Below, piece by piece: positions 34,351 to 43,697 of a stretch of 64,000 nt of DNA. The stretch is from Eutreptiella sp. 'Long Island Sound 2002' (taxonomy: Eukaryota; Euglenozoa; Euglenophyceae; Eutreptiales; Eutreptiaceae), in the NCBI GenBank assembly GCA_964036045.1, contig OZ038379.1, positions 85,117,178 to 85,181,177 of the forward strand. Reading direction: 5' to 3'. How positions within the stretch are numbered: the first letter of the stretch is position 1; every line of letters starts with the position of its first letter. The position numbers were made by a program, and so were the translations under genes. Below the pieces are notes generated by a model, which made no database searches, had not been told where the DNA came from, and saw only the letters and a program-made list of their open reading frames with translations.

Positions 34351-35604
34351 GGATTGTGACGAAAGCACCAACATACCGGCCAGGAGTTCCTGGTCATAGG
34401 TGCTGTATTTGGAACACGCTTGGTTCGATTTCCAATTCCAGTGTCCCAGTGGCACCAGCCACCACCCACTGGTAGGATAGTCATGTTTCAACGAACAATC
34501 ACGGTTCAGTCGACTAGTACGATAATGGCAGTGGCTTAGTTCAGCGGGGTTAAGCTCCTGCCATTGGTAGATCGTACCACCCCCCCCTACATCACTGGCA
34601 TCAGTGATCAGGACTATCTCGCCCTCAGGGCGGGGTACTCCCAGGCAGTTGGAGGAGGCAATCTTCTTCTTCAACTCCTGGAAACACTGTTCCTCTCTGG
34701 CGGTCCACCTCCAGGGAGTAGTTTTCTTGATTAAGTCAGTGAGGGGGGCAGAGGAGTAAGTAAAATTGTGGATGTGACGTCGATATAAATTACAGGCGCC
34801 CACAAACCTCCTCACGTCGTGTAGACCCTTCTTAGGGTAATCGCGAATCTGCATGTCCTGTAGGGGCTGCATCTTAGACGCGGCTGGTTTCCACCAACCA
34901 TACCCCACGTCGAAACCCAAATATTCCATCTCCTCTTTCATAAACTCACATTTTTCGAGTTTGATTCGGAGATGGTTTTCTTGACAGACAATGAAAAATT
35001 CACAGAGGAGTAGGACATGGTCCTCTTTGGTATTAGTATCCAAACTCACCTCGTCGATGTGAGCCTCCATTTCTGCACCCCGAGAATTCAACTCCTGTAC
35101 TAGAGGCCTGCGCCTCAGTATGTACAAAATTTTGTTCATTAGCTCCTGGAAGAGCGCTGGGGCATTAGCCACCCCGAAAGGCATAACCTTCCACTTAAAG
35201 ACACGGCCCTTAGGGGTTATAAAAGCCAGCAGCTCCTGTGCTGCGGCGGTTAGGTCCACCTGCCAGAAACCAGAGCGTTTGTCCATTTTGGTCTTGTACC
35301 TGCATTTCCCAATACGCTCCAGGGTATTTTCCATGTTAGAAATACTCCCCGAGTGGTTCTGGGTTTTCTTGTTGACCTCACCATAGTCTCCAACCAGTCG
35401 TAGAGCAGTCCACCCTGGTTTGGCAACCAGGAAACAGGGACTGCAGTGATGGGCGTAGTCCCCCTGCTTATATTCTTCAACGAGGCCAGCATCAATACAT
35501 TCCTGGATCTGGCGCTCGATTTGCTCAACCTGTTCCTGTGGAGCGGGATAGGGACAACGCCTCACTCGCGTCTTTTCAAATTCAGGTTTCAGTTTCGGGT
35601 CCAT
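34351..35604 (-). pseudogene. Retro-B reverse transcriptase and RNase H
   Basis: RT motifs include LVGDYGEVNKKT, KMDKRSGFWQVDLT and VMPFGVANAPALFQ. The catalytic box reads AHIDEV (plus-strand ~35047-35062) where most relatives have YxDD, so the first Asp is kept and the second is Glu. RNase H follows with ITDASDVGG and the YDQELLAG glutamate. The downstream TGA at 34348 interrupts the domain. The altered catalytic box is either decay or a lineage variant. Confidence 0.85.
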
Positions 35605-35954
35605 TCGGGCAGTTTTTTACAAGAGAGGAGAGGCGGCAAGGCGCGGAACACCTCCTCATAGGTTATCAGCAGTTTCTTCAGGCGGGGGTCAAGGTTAAGA
35701 CTCTCGAGTTTCTGAAGGAAATCCTCCTCAGCATGGAGGTTGCTCTTTCCATGTTCTTTCTTTTTCTGTCCATCAGCAGTTTCGGCAAGCACAGAACCAT
35801 CGTCCCACTCAGGGGGACATTGCTGCCCATAGTGCAGAGAATACACTAGCGGTATCTCAGGATCAGGCAGCGTATAGGAATCATCCTCCTCCTCAGACCA
35901 GATGGAGGATTTCCAGGTCTGTCTGAGGTATTGCAGCCGCTCTTTGGCGCTCAA
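35589..35954 (-). pseudogene. Retro-B protease-RT linker in a shifted frame
   Basis: This frame carries the acidic linker and the segment ending FRALPPLLSC, which normally precedes RT. It is out of frame with the protease upstream (shift near 35950) and with RT downstream (shift near 35595). The two shifts show the pol ORF is broken. Confidence 0.7.
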
Positions 35955-37296
35955 TACCTTCGGCCTTCAGGTACAACAGCCCCCCGAGTTCCTGAGTGTC
36001 ATGCTCAGACAATAGCATGTTATTAGCAGCAGGCCGCGCCAGAGCATCAGCACTCCGCGCCAGGGGTTCACCTGTGTGCATAGGCTGCATGTGTAGCACA
36101 GGCTTCCAAACAGGGCAAGCGGGTTCAGGGGTGGACTCTAGATCTACCTCCTCCAGCAACAGCTGGGCGAGGAAGGCACTGTGTTTTAGGTCAACATAGC
36201 TGGGATCAACAGGAGAGATAGTGCTGGCGATCTCAGACAGTTGGTCGTCAGCATCCTCCTTTACAGCAGCAGGTTCCAGATAGTCATCGGGAGACTCACA
36301 CCCTCTAAGTGTGGCAGATAGGTGCTCAGGAGATCGATTTTTGAGATCAGAAAGGATCAGGCCAGTACTTTCGGCCATGACCTCTTTCAGTAGCACCTGG
36401 TCTAGGTCACACAGGGGTACAGGATTGGGAGATCCATCGACGATGGACAGGAAACTGGCCCACTCAGGGGCCTGCATAGCTGTTTCTGAGTCCTCAGGCA
36501 CATAGATGGGGCCGTCGGGGAGTTGCACTCTTCCCACGGTCATTAGATCTAGCATACGGCGCCAGTAAGCATGTTCACCAGAGCAACCCCAGTCAGGTGT
36601 GCACATGACAACCCTTCCCCCCTCATAAGCGATTTTGGTTATAACCTTCGCGAGCAGGGAGAAGGGAGGGTTAGCATACGCTAGGCCCATTGCTTTCCAG
36701 AAGAAACGGAAAGCATTGATCAATTGTTTCGAGCAGTACAACTGCATGATGTGCTGTTGTTGGCTCGCAAACAATTCCACCTGGATCTCACCCAGGTTTA
36801 CCTGAAGGGCCGCCAGTCCATTTTCAAGAACGTGAAGGGCCAATTCGTAGTTTTCAATACGATAGTTAGTCTTGGATGCATAGCCCAGTCCAGACTCTTT
36901 TCGTCCTGACAGCTCCAAAGGTACGGAGAACAGCCCACTGCCAAAGTCGCAGTGCAAAGAATAGGGGCGCTGGAGAGACAGCATTTTTACCTGGGGGTTT
37001 CTTCGTAGGAAGTCTGTACCAATGACGATGTCAAAGGCGTCGGTGTCCAGCACTCTGCAGTGTTGGGTCACGGTTTCGTCGCCCAGGCATATAGTCACAT
37101 CGACCCCCCCAAAGGAATGGATGGTACGCCCATCCCCTACTCTTATGGCCACGGTCTTAGTTTTCTTCAAAGTCCTTAGCAGGCGCTGGGCCACTATGGA
37201 AAGTGTTGCACCGGTGTCAAGCACCGCTCGAAAAACTTGAACCCTGATTTTCACGAGGATCCAGAAAACCAAGTCCTCCTCTTCGGAGCCGCCCCC
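35893..37296 (-). pseudogene. Retro-B aspartic protease region
   Basis: It begins directly after the gag TAG in the same frame. The active site is AVLDTGATLSIV (codons at 37207-37218), followed by IVIGTDFLRRN, the flap-distal motif of retropepsins. The remaining ~300 residues are a linker without recognised domain. Confidence 0.85.
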
Positions 37297-39501
37297 CTAC
37301 TCCTCATCAGGGAACTTGACATCGACCCCTGCAGCAATGAGGGACCTGGCCATCCAGGCCACGCGCCTCTTCTTGGAGTTATTCCCCTCAGGGGTTGCGT
37401 TATCCCCCTTGGGGCGCTGCTTTGGATCACCTGCGGCAGGAGCGGGTGTAGCAGCAGGAGTGGGTGTAGAAACGGGCCTTGATGAGCGCCTCTGGGGGTT
37501 AGGGGGTCCATTTTTGCCACCCTCTTTGCCACCTCCTTTACCACCTTTATCCCCATTCGGCGGATTTCTGGTGGGTGTTTGGATCTTCTGGCGTTCGGCC
37601 TCCTGACGCTTGACTTTATCACCCTCGCGTTTCTTTAGGTGACATTCGTCTTCGTAGTGACGACGTTTGCCACAATACCCACAGGTGATGGTACACCTGA
37701 AATGATCCTGATGGGTCACAGGTTTCCCATCCTTGGTAAGCTGCTGTCGTTTCATCTGCAGCATACAGCTACTGCGGTGATCGCAGTCAGAGGCATGACA
37801 AAGCCCCCCCTTGTCATTGACAGGTTTGCAGTAGAACAGAGGGGGTGTACCTGCATCAGGTTTAACCTCATTCATCGCACGTAGGTTACCCCGCCCTTTA
37901 CCACCTCCCTGGTTGGTGTTAGTGGGATTTTTGGGCCCTTTCCCTTCGCCACGTTCGGGGGTAGGGGTACCACCTCGGCCCAAATGCTTCTTGAGGAATT
38001 TCTCCATGTGGGAGTCATTCTCTCTCTCAAGAGCTAGCTCAATCAGGAGGTCCACCAGTTCATCGTACGAATGGGTCCGACTCTTCCTCTCAGAGGTAGA
38101 GCGGCAATCATCCCACGTACGTTGGGGGATCTTACTCATGAGCCACAGGTGGGGCTCAGTGGCTCCGTAGGAGCCCACGTTCATCCGCGAAAACAGATAC
38201 TCCAAGTCGCACACGTATTCAGGGATTCGCGCAGCGGAAGGAAACTCAGGGAGCATAGGTAGCTCCTCTATCTGTGTGCGCACACTGAGGTCAGTCTCAT
38301 AGACTGGGAACGTTTTCTCCAACCTCTGGTCCACCTCTGCCCAGATGGAACAGGTTTTCACAATCTGTTTCACCTGTTTTTGCAAAAATTTCTTTTTGCA
38401 TGAGCGTTTCAGCAGTGAGCATTTAGTGGCCACATCCACATGGGATTGGCCAGTCAGCAAAAGAAGCTCAGCAAATTCTTCTCCCCATTCGGGCAGATTT
38501 TTGGGGTCGAACTCCGGCAGTTCCAGCTGGATGTTAGCCTGGGCAATAGGTCTGCCCGTCTTCCCACCCCCCGGAGTTAGGCCAGAAGGCGATACGCCGG
38601 CGAGAGGTGCCAGGGCTGACAGCCCTCTTTTCTCAGTCTCTGTCACAGGCACGTCCTGTAGTTCAGCCATGGGCACTGTCCTGGCACGGGGCTGAAATGG
38701 GCTTGGGCAAGTGACCTTAGGAAACAGCCTTGAAACCCTTGATCTCTTAAGATCTTCGGCCAGGGTACTCAGTCCGGGAGAGGGGGAGGACAACTCTGGC
38801 TTGGGTAAGGGTTCTGCAATACCCAGTTTCGCCTTAATGGCCTCCGATAGGCCCGTCACATCTGGATCTTCTGATCCAGACAGAAGTTTGGCCAACATTT
38901 CGGCCGTATGACCCAGGGCACCGTAGGTTGGCCTTGGATGATGTTGTTCCTCAACTCGAGTCGGGCCCACTTCGGGAGCCCTGGGGGTTGGACAACATGC
39001 TCTTGGACACTCGGGTCTCGGTCGTCTTGGCAGGGATGCTGTCTCGGCTCTGTCGGACGGCGGGCCAGAGTGTGTGTAGGAACCTAGGTCTGTACGTGGT
39101 CTGGATCCGTGTACTGCCAATGGCTCCTCCCCATCTTCTCCACGAATGGATTTGTAGTACTCCTCATGGAGGATGTATTCATCCATTTTCTTCCTCAGCT
39201 CCTCGTATTCCTCAGGGCCTCCAATCGCTGTTGAGGATGAAGCCGGACAGGCGGATCGGGAGACTGAGGCTGCTACACGCCTGTGGAGATGATGCAGGCT
39301 GTCTCCACGGTGGGCCGCTAAGGTCTCGGTGGTAAGGATTGTTTTTTCTTCCGCCCTTCTGCGTTCTGGAATTCCTTGTGACCCAGATGCGCCACTGAGA
39401 TGTGGAGCTCGGTAAGGTGGTTCACTCATAGGGTGGTCCATGCTGCCCATTTGTACTTGGACAGTTCTTATGGGCCAGGTCCTGACGCTTGGCGTGGACA
39501 T
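37297..39501 (-). CDS. Retro-B Gag
   Basis: The open frame extends further upstream, but the first ATG is at 39501 (MSTPSVRTWP), which I take as the start. The N-terminal half is low complexity; the middle has a Gag-like helical region (ANIQLELPEFDPKNLPEWG onward). A canonical CX2CX4HX4C zinc knuckle, CGYCGKRRHYEDEC, is at about 37642-37683. The tail is basic. It ends in TAG (37297-37299) followed by a G-rich stretch, with the protease in the same frame. The gag frame itself is intact. Confidence 0.85.
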   Translation of the reverse strand: MSTPSVRTWPIRTVQVQMGSMDHPMSEPPYRAPHLSGASGSQGIPERRRAEEKTILTTETLAAHRGDSLHHLHRRVAASVSRSACPASSSTAIGGPEEYEELRKKMDEYILHEEYYKSIRGEDGEEPLAVHGSRPRTDLGSYTHSGPPSDRAETASLPRRPRPECPRACCPTPRAPEVGPTRVEEQHHPRPTYGALGHTAEMLAKLLSGSEDPDVTGLSEAIKAKLGIAEPLPKPELSSPSPGLSTLAEDLKRSRVSRLFPKVTCPSPFQPRARTVPMAELQDVPVTETEKRGLSALAPLAGVSPSGLTPGGGKTGRPIAQANIQLELPEFDPKNLPEWGEEFAELLLLTGQSHVDVATKCSLLKRSCKKKFLQKQVKQIVKTCSIWAEVDQRLEKTFPVYETDLSVRTQIEELPMLPEFPSAARIPEYVCDLEYLFSRMNVGSYGATEPHLWLMSKIPQRTWDDCRSTSERKSRTHSYDELVDLLIELALERENDSHMEKFLKKHLGRGGTPTPERGEGKGPKNPTNTNQGGGKGRGNLRAMNEVKPDAGTPPLFYCKPVNDKGGLCHASDCDHRSSCMLQMKRQQLTKDGKPVTHQDHFRCTITCGYCGKRRHYEDECHLKKREGDKVKRQEAERQKIQTPTRNPPNGDKGGKGGGKEGGKNGPPNPQRRSSRPVSTPTPAATPAPAAGDPKQRPKGDNATPEGNNSKKRRVAWMARSLIAAGVDVKFPDEE

Positions 39502-39571
39502 GACGAACTTGTTGTTGAGCTTTGTGTGCTGCACTTCTTCTCAGGGTCGGTTCAAAAGGTCACAAGGGATT

Positions 39572-39583
39572 GCCTCTGCTACC
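39572..39583 (-). other. Primer binding site of Retro-B
   Basis: On the minus strand GGTAGCAGAGGC directly follows the 5' LTR. It matches most of the complement of an initiator tRNA-Met 3' end (TGGTAGCAGAG-type), the commonest primer in Ty3/gypsy elements. The tRNA assignment is from memory of that pattern. Confidence 0.65.
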
Positions 39584-40293
39584 GGAAAGATGCCCTTGAT
39601 TCATGCCATAGATATTTTGATGAAATCCTGCAGGTTTTGAAGTTGAAAACCCAAACCAAAGCAGCAAGTAGAGCAAGAACAGGATGTGGATCGAATCAAT
39701 GATTGGTTTTGGAATCCAGTGTAACACAGAAGGGCGGCGGATAGACAATGCAGGTTTATACACAAAGATTCAAACACAAATGTATAATACAAAAGACTTT
39801 ATATGAAAACTGGACTGACTCTGGCCTCCAAGATGGCATTAGGCACTTCATGTGCACTCGTTTGGGTGGAATGGTGCTGGTTAGGAACGTGGGGCATAGA
39901 TGTCAGGCCAACACAGAAAATGACTTGGCCAAGCAACTGAATTCAGAAACAGTTAAAAAGTAGACATGCAATAAGTGGTAGAAACAATTGAGTATAGGGG
40001 TCTTCGGGTGGGAGACCACTAGGCCTAACCTCCACGGCCTAAAGCATGAAATGCCTATTTTAATTTGGTATATCCTCCATGAAGGAAGGTACCTCCGCTC
40101 AGTTGAGTGGTAGCGGTGAACTTCATAGGGGGGCTAGGGTTACAAACCTAGTTACTTTGAGAAAGTGTACTTTAGGCTTCAAAAGAGAGATAAAAATACT
40201 TAAGTTAGTCTTAGCATCAACACAAGGGTTTTGAGGGGGGCTTGGCCTGGATCAAGCCCTCCAAGAAAGACATGGCAGTGACTTTTTCTTACT
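39584..40293 (-). repeat. Retro-B 5' LTR
   Basis: Direct repeat of 10788-11498 with few mismatches. On the coding strand it begins AGTAAG and ends ATCTTTCC, next to the primer site. The low divergence between the two LTRs suggests a fairly recent insertion despite the damaged ORFs. Confidence 0.85.
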
Positions 40294-40321
40294 CAACCCT
40301 AACGTTTTAACGAAACAACCA
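40294..40321 (+). repeat. Target duplication and tail of repeat X copy A
   Basis: CAACC (40294-40298) duplicates 10783-10787. The next ~23 bases (ctaacgttttaacga...) match the complement of 30721-30749, so repeat X resumes exactly after Retro-B. Confidence 0.75.
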
Positions 40322-41214
40322 CGGTGTGCGGGCAGGCCTGCTTGTTGTGTTATGCTTCCTCCGGCGTTGATGGCCATCGCTTCTTCCCGTCAGGTATTCC
40401 CTCATACCACTCATGTTCCGTTCCTCGGTGTTGGCGGCTTCTTGTTCTGCGCGCGTTCTTTGGCGGCGTCCACATTTTCTCCAGCGTTGGCGGCTTCCAC
40501 CAGCGTTGATGGCCTTCAGAGAGAGAGTGGGGGGTGGTTTTCATGGCATTTCCTCGGTCGGCATTGTGTACTACGTGCTCGCAGTCTGTCCTTGGTCCTT
40601 CTATCCCCGTGGCGATTGCTGCGGCGGGTTCGGGCTCGTGCTCCTTTGCCATACCTTGTTTCTGTTTGCTTGCGTACGTGGGCATACCACTCTTGCTCTT
40701 TTTGTGCCCTCGGGTCTGCGGTTTGTGTGTTTGGTGGCGGTGGTGTGCTCTCCGGCGGCGTGTGGCTCCCTTCCCTCGGTTTTGCGGGGGTTCCCTTCAT
40801 ACCATCACTTCTCTCCGCGTGGGCTGCCCACTAGGTGTGCCCTCATACCATCCTTTTTCCGTTCCGCGGTGTTGGTGGCCTCTTGTTCTTCGTGTGTCTT
40901 TTGGCGGTGTCCACAGTTTCTTCGGCAGTGGCGGCCTATAGGGTGTGCATGTTCGGGAAAGGAGAAAGGCTGGCGGTTTCTTTGGTTGCTGGGCGCGTTG
41001 GCGTTGCATGTGTCTCCATCCGCGGTGGCCCTCGTTGTGTACATCCATACCTTTTGTTGTTTGCGGCGGCATATATGTGCGCAGGCATACCTCTTGCTCT
41101 TCTTGTGCCCCTGGGTGTTTGTGGTACGCGTCTTTTGTGGCGGTGGTGCGCCCTCCGGTGGCGTGTGGTTCCCTCCTTATGGTTACATACGGGTGTCCTC
41201 ATACCATGCTTCTT
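40322..41214. repeat. Degenerate ~440-bp tandem duplication, GT-rich
   Basis: Two diverged copies. Ccctcatacca with ttccgttcc is near 40399 and again near 40840. The tgtttgc, ggcatacc and cttgtgccc block is near 40663 and again near 41058. Offsets of 441 and 395 bp show indels. Open frames on both strands are Cys/Phe/Leu-rich and read as compositional artefacts. Confidence 0.65.
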
Positions 41215-42207
41215 TCCTCCGTGCAAACGGCCTACAGTGTAGAGAGCATACAATGCGTACGTGAGTGGTTGGACAGTGGCGTGGTGCTCGTGGCAGTGGT
41301 TTGTTCGGTGATGGGTACGTCTCCTTGTTTATAACTTGTCCTGCATGCGGCGGCTCCAACGGCGTGTGCGTGCATGGACATACCTCATGGCTTGGCGTCC
41401 GCGGGCACCTTTGCATGTAATTCATGGTGTGGTGTGCCTTTCTTTATTTTTCCGTGTGGCTTTGCGCTTGGGTGGTCTTTTCCCCTTGTCACTCTCAAAC
41501 ACCTTGCTTGTCCCATGGCTTCCTCGTCCTTTGCGTGCGGGGGATAGTAGCGGGTGTGCTCTTTTGTTGGTGGTGGCGTGGCGGTTGTGCCCTTTCCCTC
41601 GTGCGATGACCTCGGCTCCCTTTCGTCATGTGGCTGCGTGGCGTATCGTGTAACATACTTGGTTCGGCGCCCGGCGTGTTCTCGTGGCGTCTACCCTATG
41701 TTGTCTTGTTGTTTTGCTTTGCTTGTTGGTGTTGGGGCGTGCACAAGTCCCCTACTCCTATTGCATGCACTTTGCTAAGTGATTTGGGGCACGCAACGTT
41801 CCGCTTTCCCGTCTTGGCGGCTCTTTTGTGCTACAAAAAGGGAGGTTGGCGTGTAAGAGCGGTTGTCATGGTTGCCCCGCATTGCATCGCAGGACAGGAC
41901 CGTTAGCCCCCCATGACAACCACTCCCTGGCCGAAGGCCATCGTTTTTGCCCTATTCTCGCCCCTAATCATCTTCTTTGTTGTTGGAACGCGCACAAGTC
42001 CCTAGCACCTGGGACACGCACTTTGCTAGGTGTTTTGGGGCAAGCAACGCTCAACTTCGTAGCCGTCGCGACTCTGTTGTTCTTCTTTTTCTGTGAGTGT
42101 CCTGAATTTTGCGACCTCGGCAAACAGCGGCGTAAAATATTTTTTGGGGGTTTCTGAGGTCGGAAAAATCGATTTTGCGCTTTATTTTTTCTGGTTGTGC
42201 GTCTTTT
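41215..42207. repeat. GT-rich DNA with a ~250-bp direct repeat
   Basis: The string gcacaagtccc with downstream cacgcactttgctaggtg-like sequence occurs near 41741 and 41991, about 252 bp apart, with clear divergence. No gene is recognised. The right end (42080-42200) is T-rich on the plus strand, i.e. A-rich on the minus strand, and could be the 3' tail of the minus-strand element that follows. Confidence 0.5.
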
Positions 42208-42924
42208 TCACGGTTTTTTCTTTTCTTCTGCTGCGATCGCGCGACAGTGATGCTGCATACGCCTTCTTGGGTTGGTCCATGGCGCCTTGGGGAGCGGGAG
42301 CGGCGCGAGTGAGTGGTTGTGGGGCGCTGGCGGTGTGGGGAGCTTGAGCGCCGGGGGCGGGTGCGCTGTGCAGGGGGGGGGGAGGCGGGAGCGCCGCCGC
42401 TTGCGAGACCGGGCCTCGTCGCTCGAGTCGGGCCAGTCAGGAGGTGTCGGCGGGTCCTGGGGGGCCTCGCACTGCGCCGCCTGGTACTGGGGGGGGGGGG
42501 GAGTCCCCCGCCGTCCCTGGATCCGCCACTTAGGGTTGCGGCGGCAGCAGCGGCTGGTTGTACGGGTCGAGTGACTGTCCCTGGTGGGGTCGGGCCCGGG
42601 GGGCCCCTTCGGCGTGGACGTGGTGGCCGGGGGGATAGAGTGCCTGGTATGGGGGGGGTGGCCCCTGGAGGTAGGTGAGGTATGGGGGTGGAGCGCCTGT
42701 GGCTGCCATCCCATACGCTGGTGCTGCTCGTGCACGGGGGGTTGTGGCACGGTGGGGTAGGGTGGTGGGCCGTGGTAGTGGTCGGGGTGGTGTTGGTGGT
42801 GGTGGTGGTGGTGGGGCCGCTGGTGGTGGTGGTGTTGGTAGTGCTGGGGTTGGTGCTGCGGGTGTGGCCCTAGAACCCCTTGCGGACATTCCGGTCCCCC
42901 TTCTTGGGGTGGGGGGTCGGGCAT
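42208..42924 (-). CDS. His/Pro-rich low-complexity frame
   Basis: An open frame with a histidine-rich N-terminal part, a Pro-rich middle and a basic cluster RSRKRRRSR like a nuclear localisation signal. Simple-sequence DNA (gtggtggtg near 42800) generates the His run, so it may be non-coding. Confidence 0.25.
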   Translation of the reverse strand: MPDPPPQEGGPECPQGVLGPHPQHQPQHYQHHHHQRPHHHHHHQHHPDHYHGPPPYPTVPQPPVHEQHQRMGWQPQALHPHTSPTSRGHPPHTRHSIPPATTSTPKGPPGPDPTRDSHSTRTTSRCCRRNPKWRIQGRRGTPPPPQYQAAQCEAPQDPPTPPDWPDSSDEARSRKRRRSRLPPPCTAHPPPALKLPTPPAPHNHSLAPLPLPKAPWTNPRRRMQHHCRAIAAEEKKKP

Positions 42925-43010
42925 CGTGTGTGGTGCCTGGGGCCGTACTGTTTGGGGGGCGGCGGGTCCGGTCGGGGGCCAGGCTTGACAGTGATTGTGG
43001 TCGAGGGGTC

Positions 43011-43694
43011 CTACGTCCTTGGGTCGGTCTGGCCGGCGGCGGTGGTGGTTTCTGGGGGATGGATGACGGGGTGCTTCAAGATTGGGATGTTGACGAGGGT
43101 TTGGACGGGATCGTGTTGGGTGACCGCCTCTGTGGTGGCGGCGGCCGCCGGTGGGAGGGGGGCGTGGGTTGTGGTGGGCGGGGGGTCCTGGCTTGGCTTA
43201 GGGTTTGGGTTAGGGCAGTGTCGCTTGGGTTTGTGTCGTTGCGTTTGTGGTGTGGTGGGCTGCGTGGGGCCGTGTTGGTGGTGGTGCTGTTGCTGGTGGT
43301 GCGCTCGTTTCGGCGCCGGCTGGGGTTTGGGGTCAGATTTTGGTTTGGGGTCCGGTTCGAGGTTGAGGAGGACCTCGGTCGGGAGGTGTGTGGGCGCCAG
43401 TGCCGGGTGGGGGGGTTTCCCGGTGTGCTGCCGGGTTGCCTGGGCCGCCCGTGTCGGGGTTGGGGGCTCCCCGGTAGTCTGGCATGCGGCCGCAGCTTTG
43501 GCTTTTGCCGTGGCCTTGTGGATGAGGTCGGCGGGGAGGGAGGGATCGGAGGATGAGGTGGAGGAAGTTGATGAGGCTGAGGACGAGGAGGAAGTGGTGG
43601 TTTTGGGGGACACGGGTTGCGCTGTGATGCGGGCGGTCACGGGTTTGTGGGCAGCGGCTTCTGCTGCTGCCACGGCAGGGAGGATGGAGGGCAT
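43011..43694 (-). CDS. Low-complexity Ser/Thr/Pro/Lys-rich frame
   Basis: Open for about 227 codons with Ser/Thr runs near its start and Lys-Pro repeats later. No domain is visible. It may be the C-terminal extension of the same element polyprotein or compositional noise. Confidence 0.25.
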   Translation of the reverse strand: MPSILPAVAAAEAAAHKPVTARITAQPVSPKTTTSSSSSASSTSSTSSSDPSLPADLIHKATAKAKAAAACQTTGEPPTPTRAAQATRQHTGKPPHPALAPTHLPTEVLLNLEPDPKPKSDPKPQPAPKRAHHQQQHHHQHGPTQPTTPQTQRHKPKRHCPNPNPKPSQDPPPTTTHAPLPPAAAATTEAVTQHDPVQTLVNIPILKHPVIHPPETTTAAGQTDPRT

Positions 43695-43697
43695 GTC

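Larger units (their letters stand above)
10788..40293 (-). mobile_element. Retro-B: outer Ty3/gypsy chromovirus, nested
   Basis: The element has direct repeats of ~710 bp at both ends, a PBS-like site next to the right-hand LTR, and minus-strand gag, protease, RT, RNase H, integrase and chromodomain in the usual Ty3/gypsy order. A 5-bp direct repeat CAACC flanks it (10783-10787 and 40294-40298). Joining the flanks restores a sequence that aligns with repeat X copy B. Chromo-1 is inserted in its 3' region, so the element without Chromo-1 is about 11 kb. At least six in-frame stops and two frameshifts mark it as inactive. Confidence 0.85.

Noticed and set aside
42780-42830. Histidine-rich protein domain
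   Set aside because: The run is encoded by a simple (gtg)n tract and is best read as a microsatellite.
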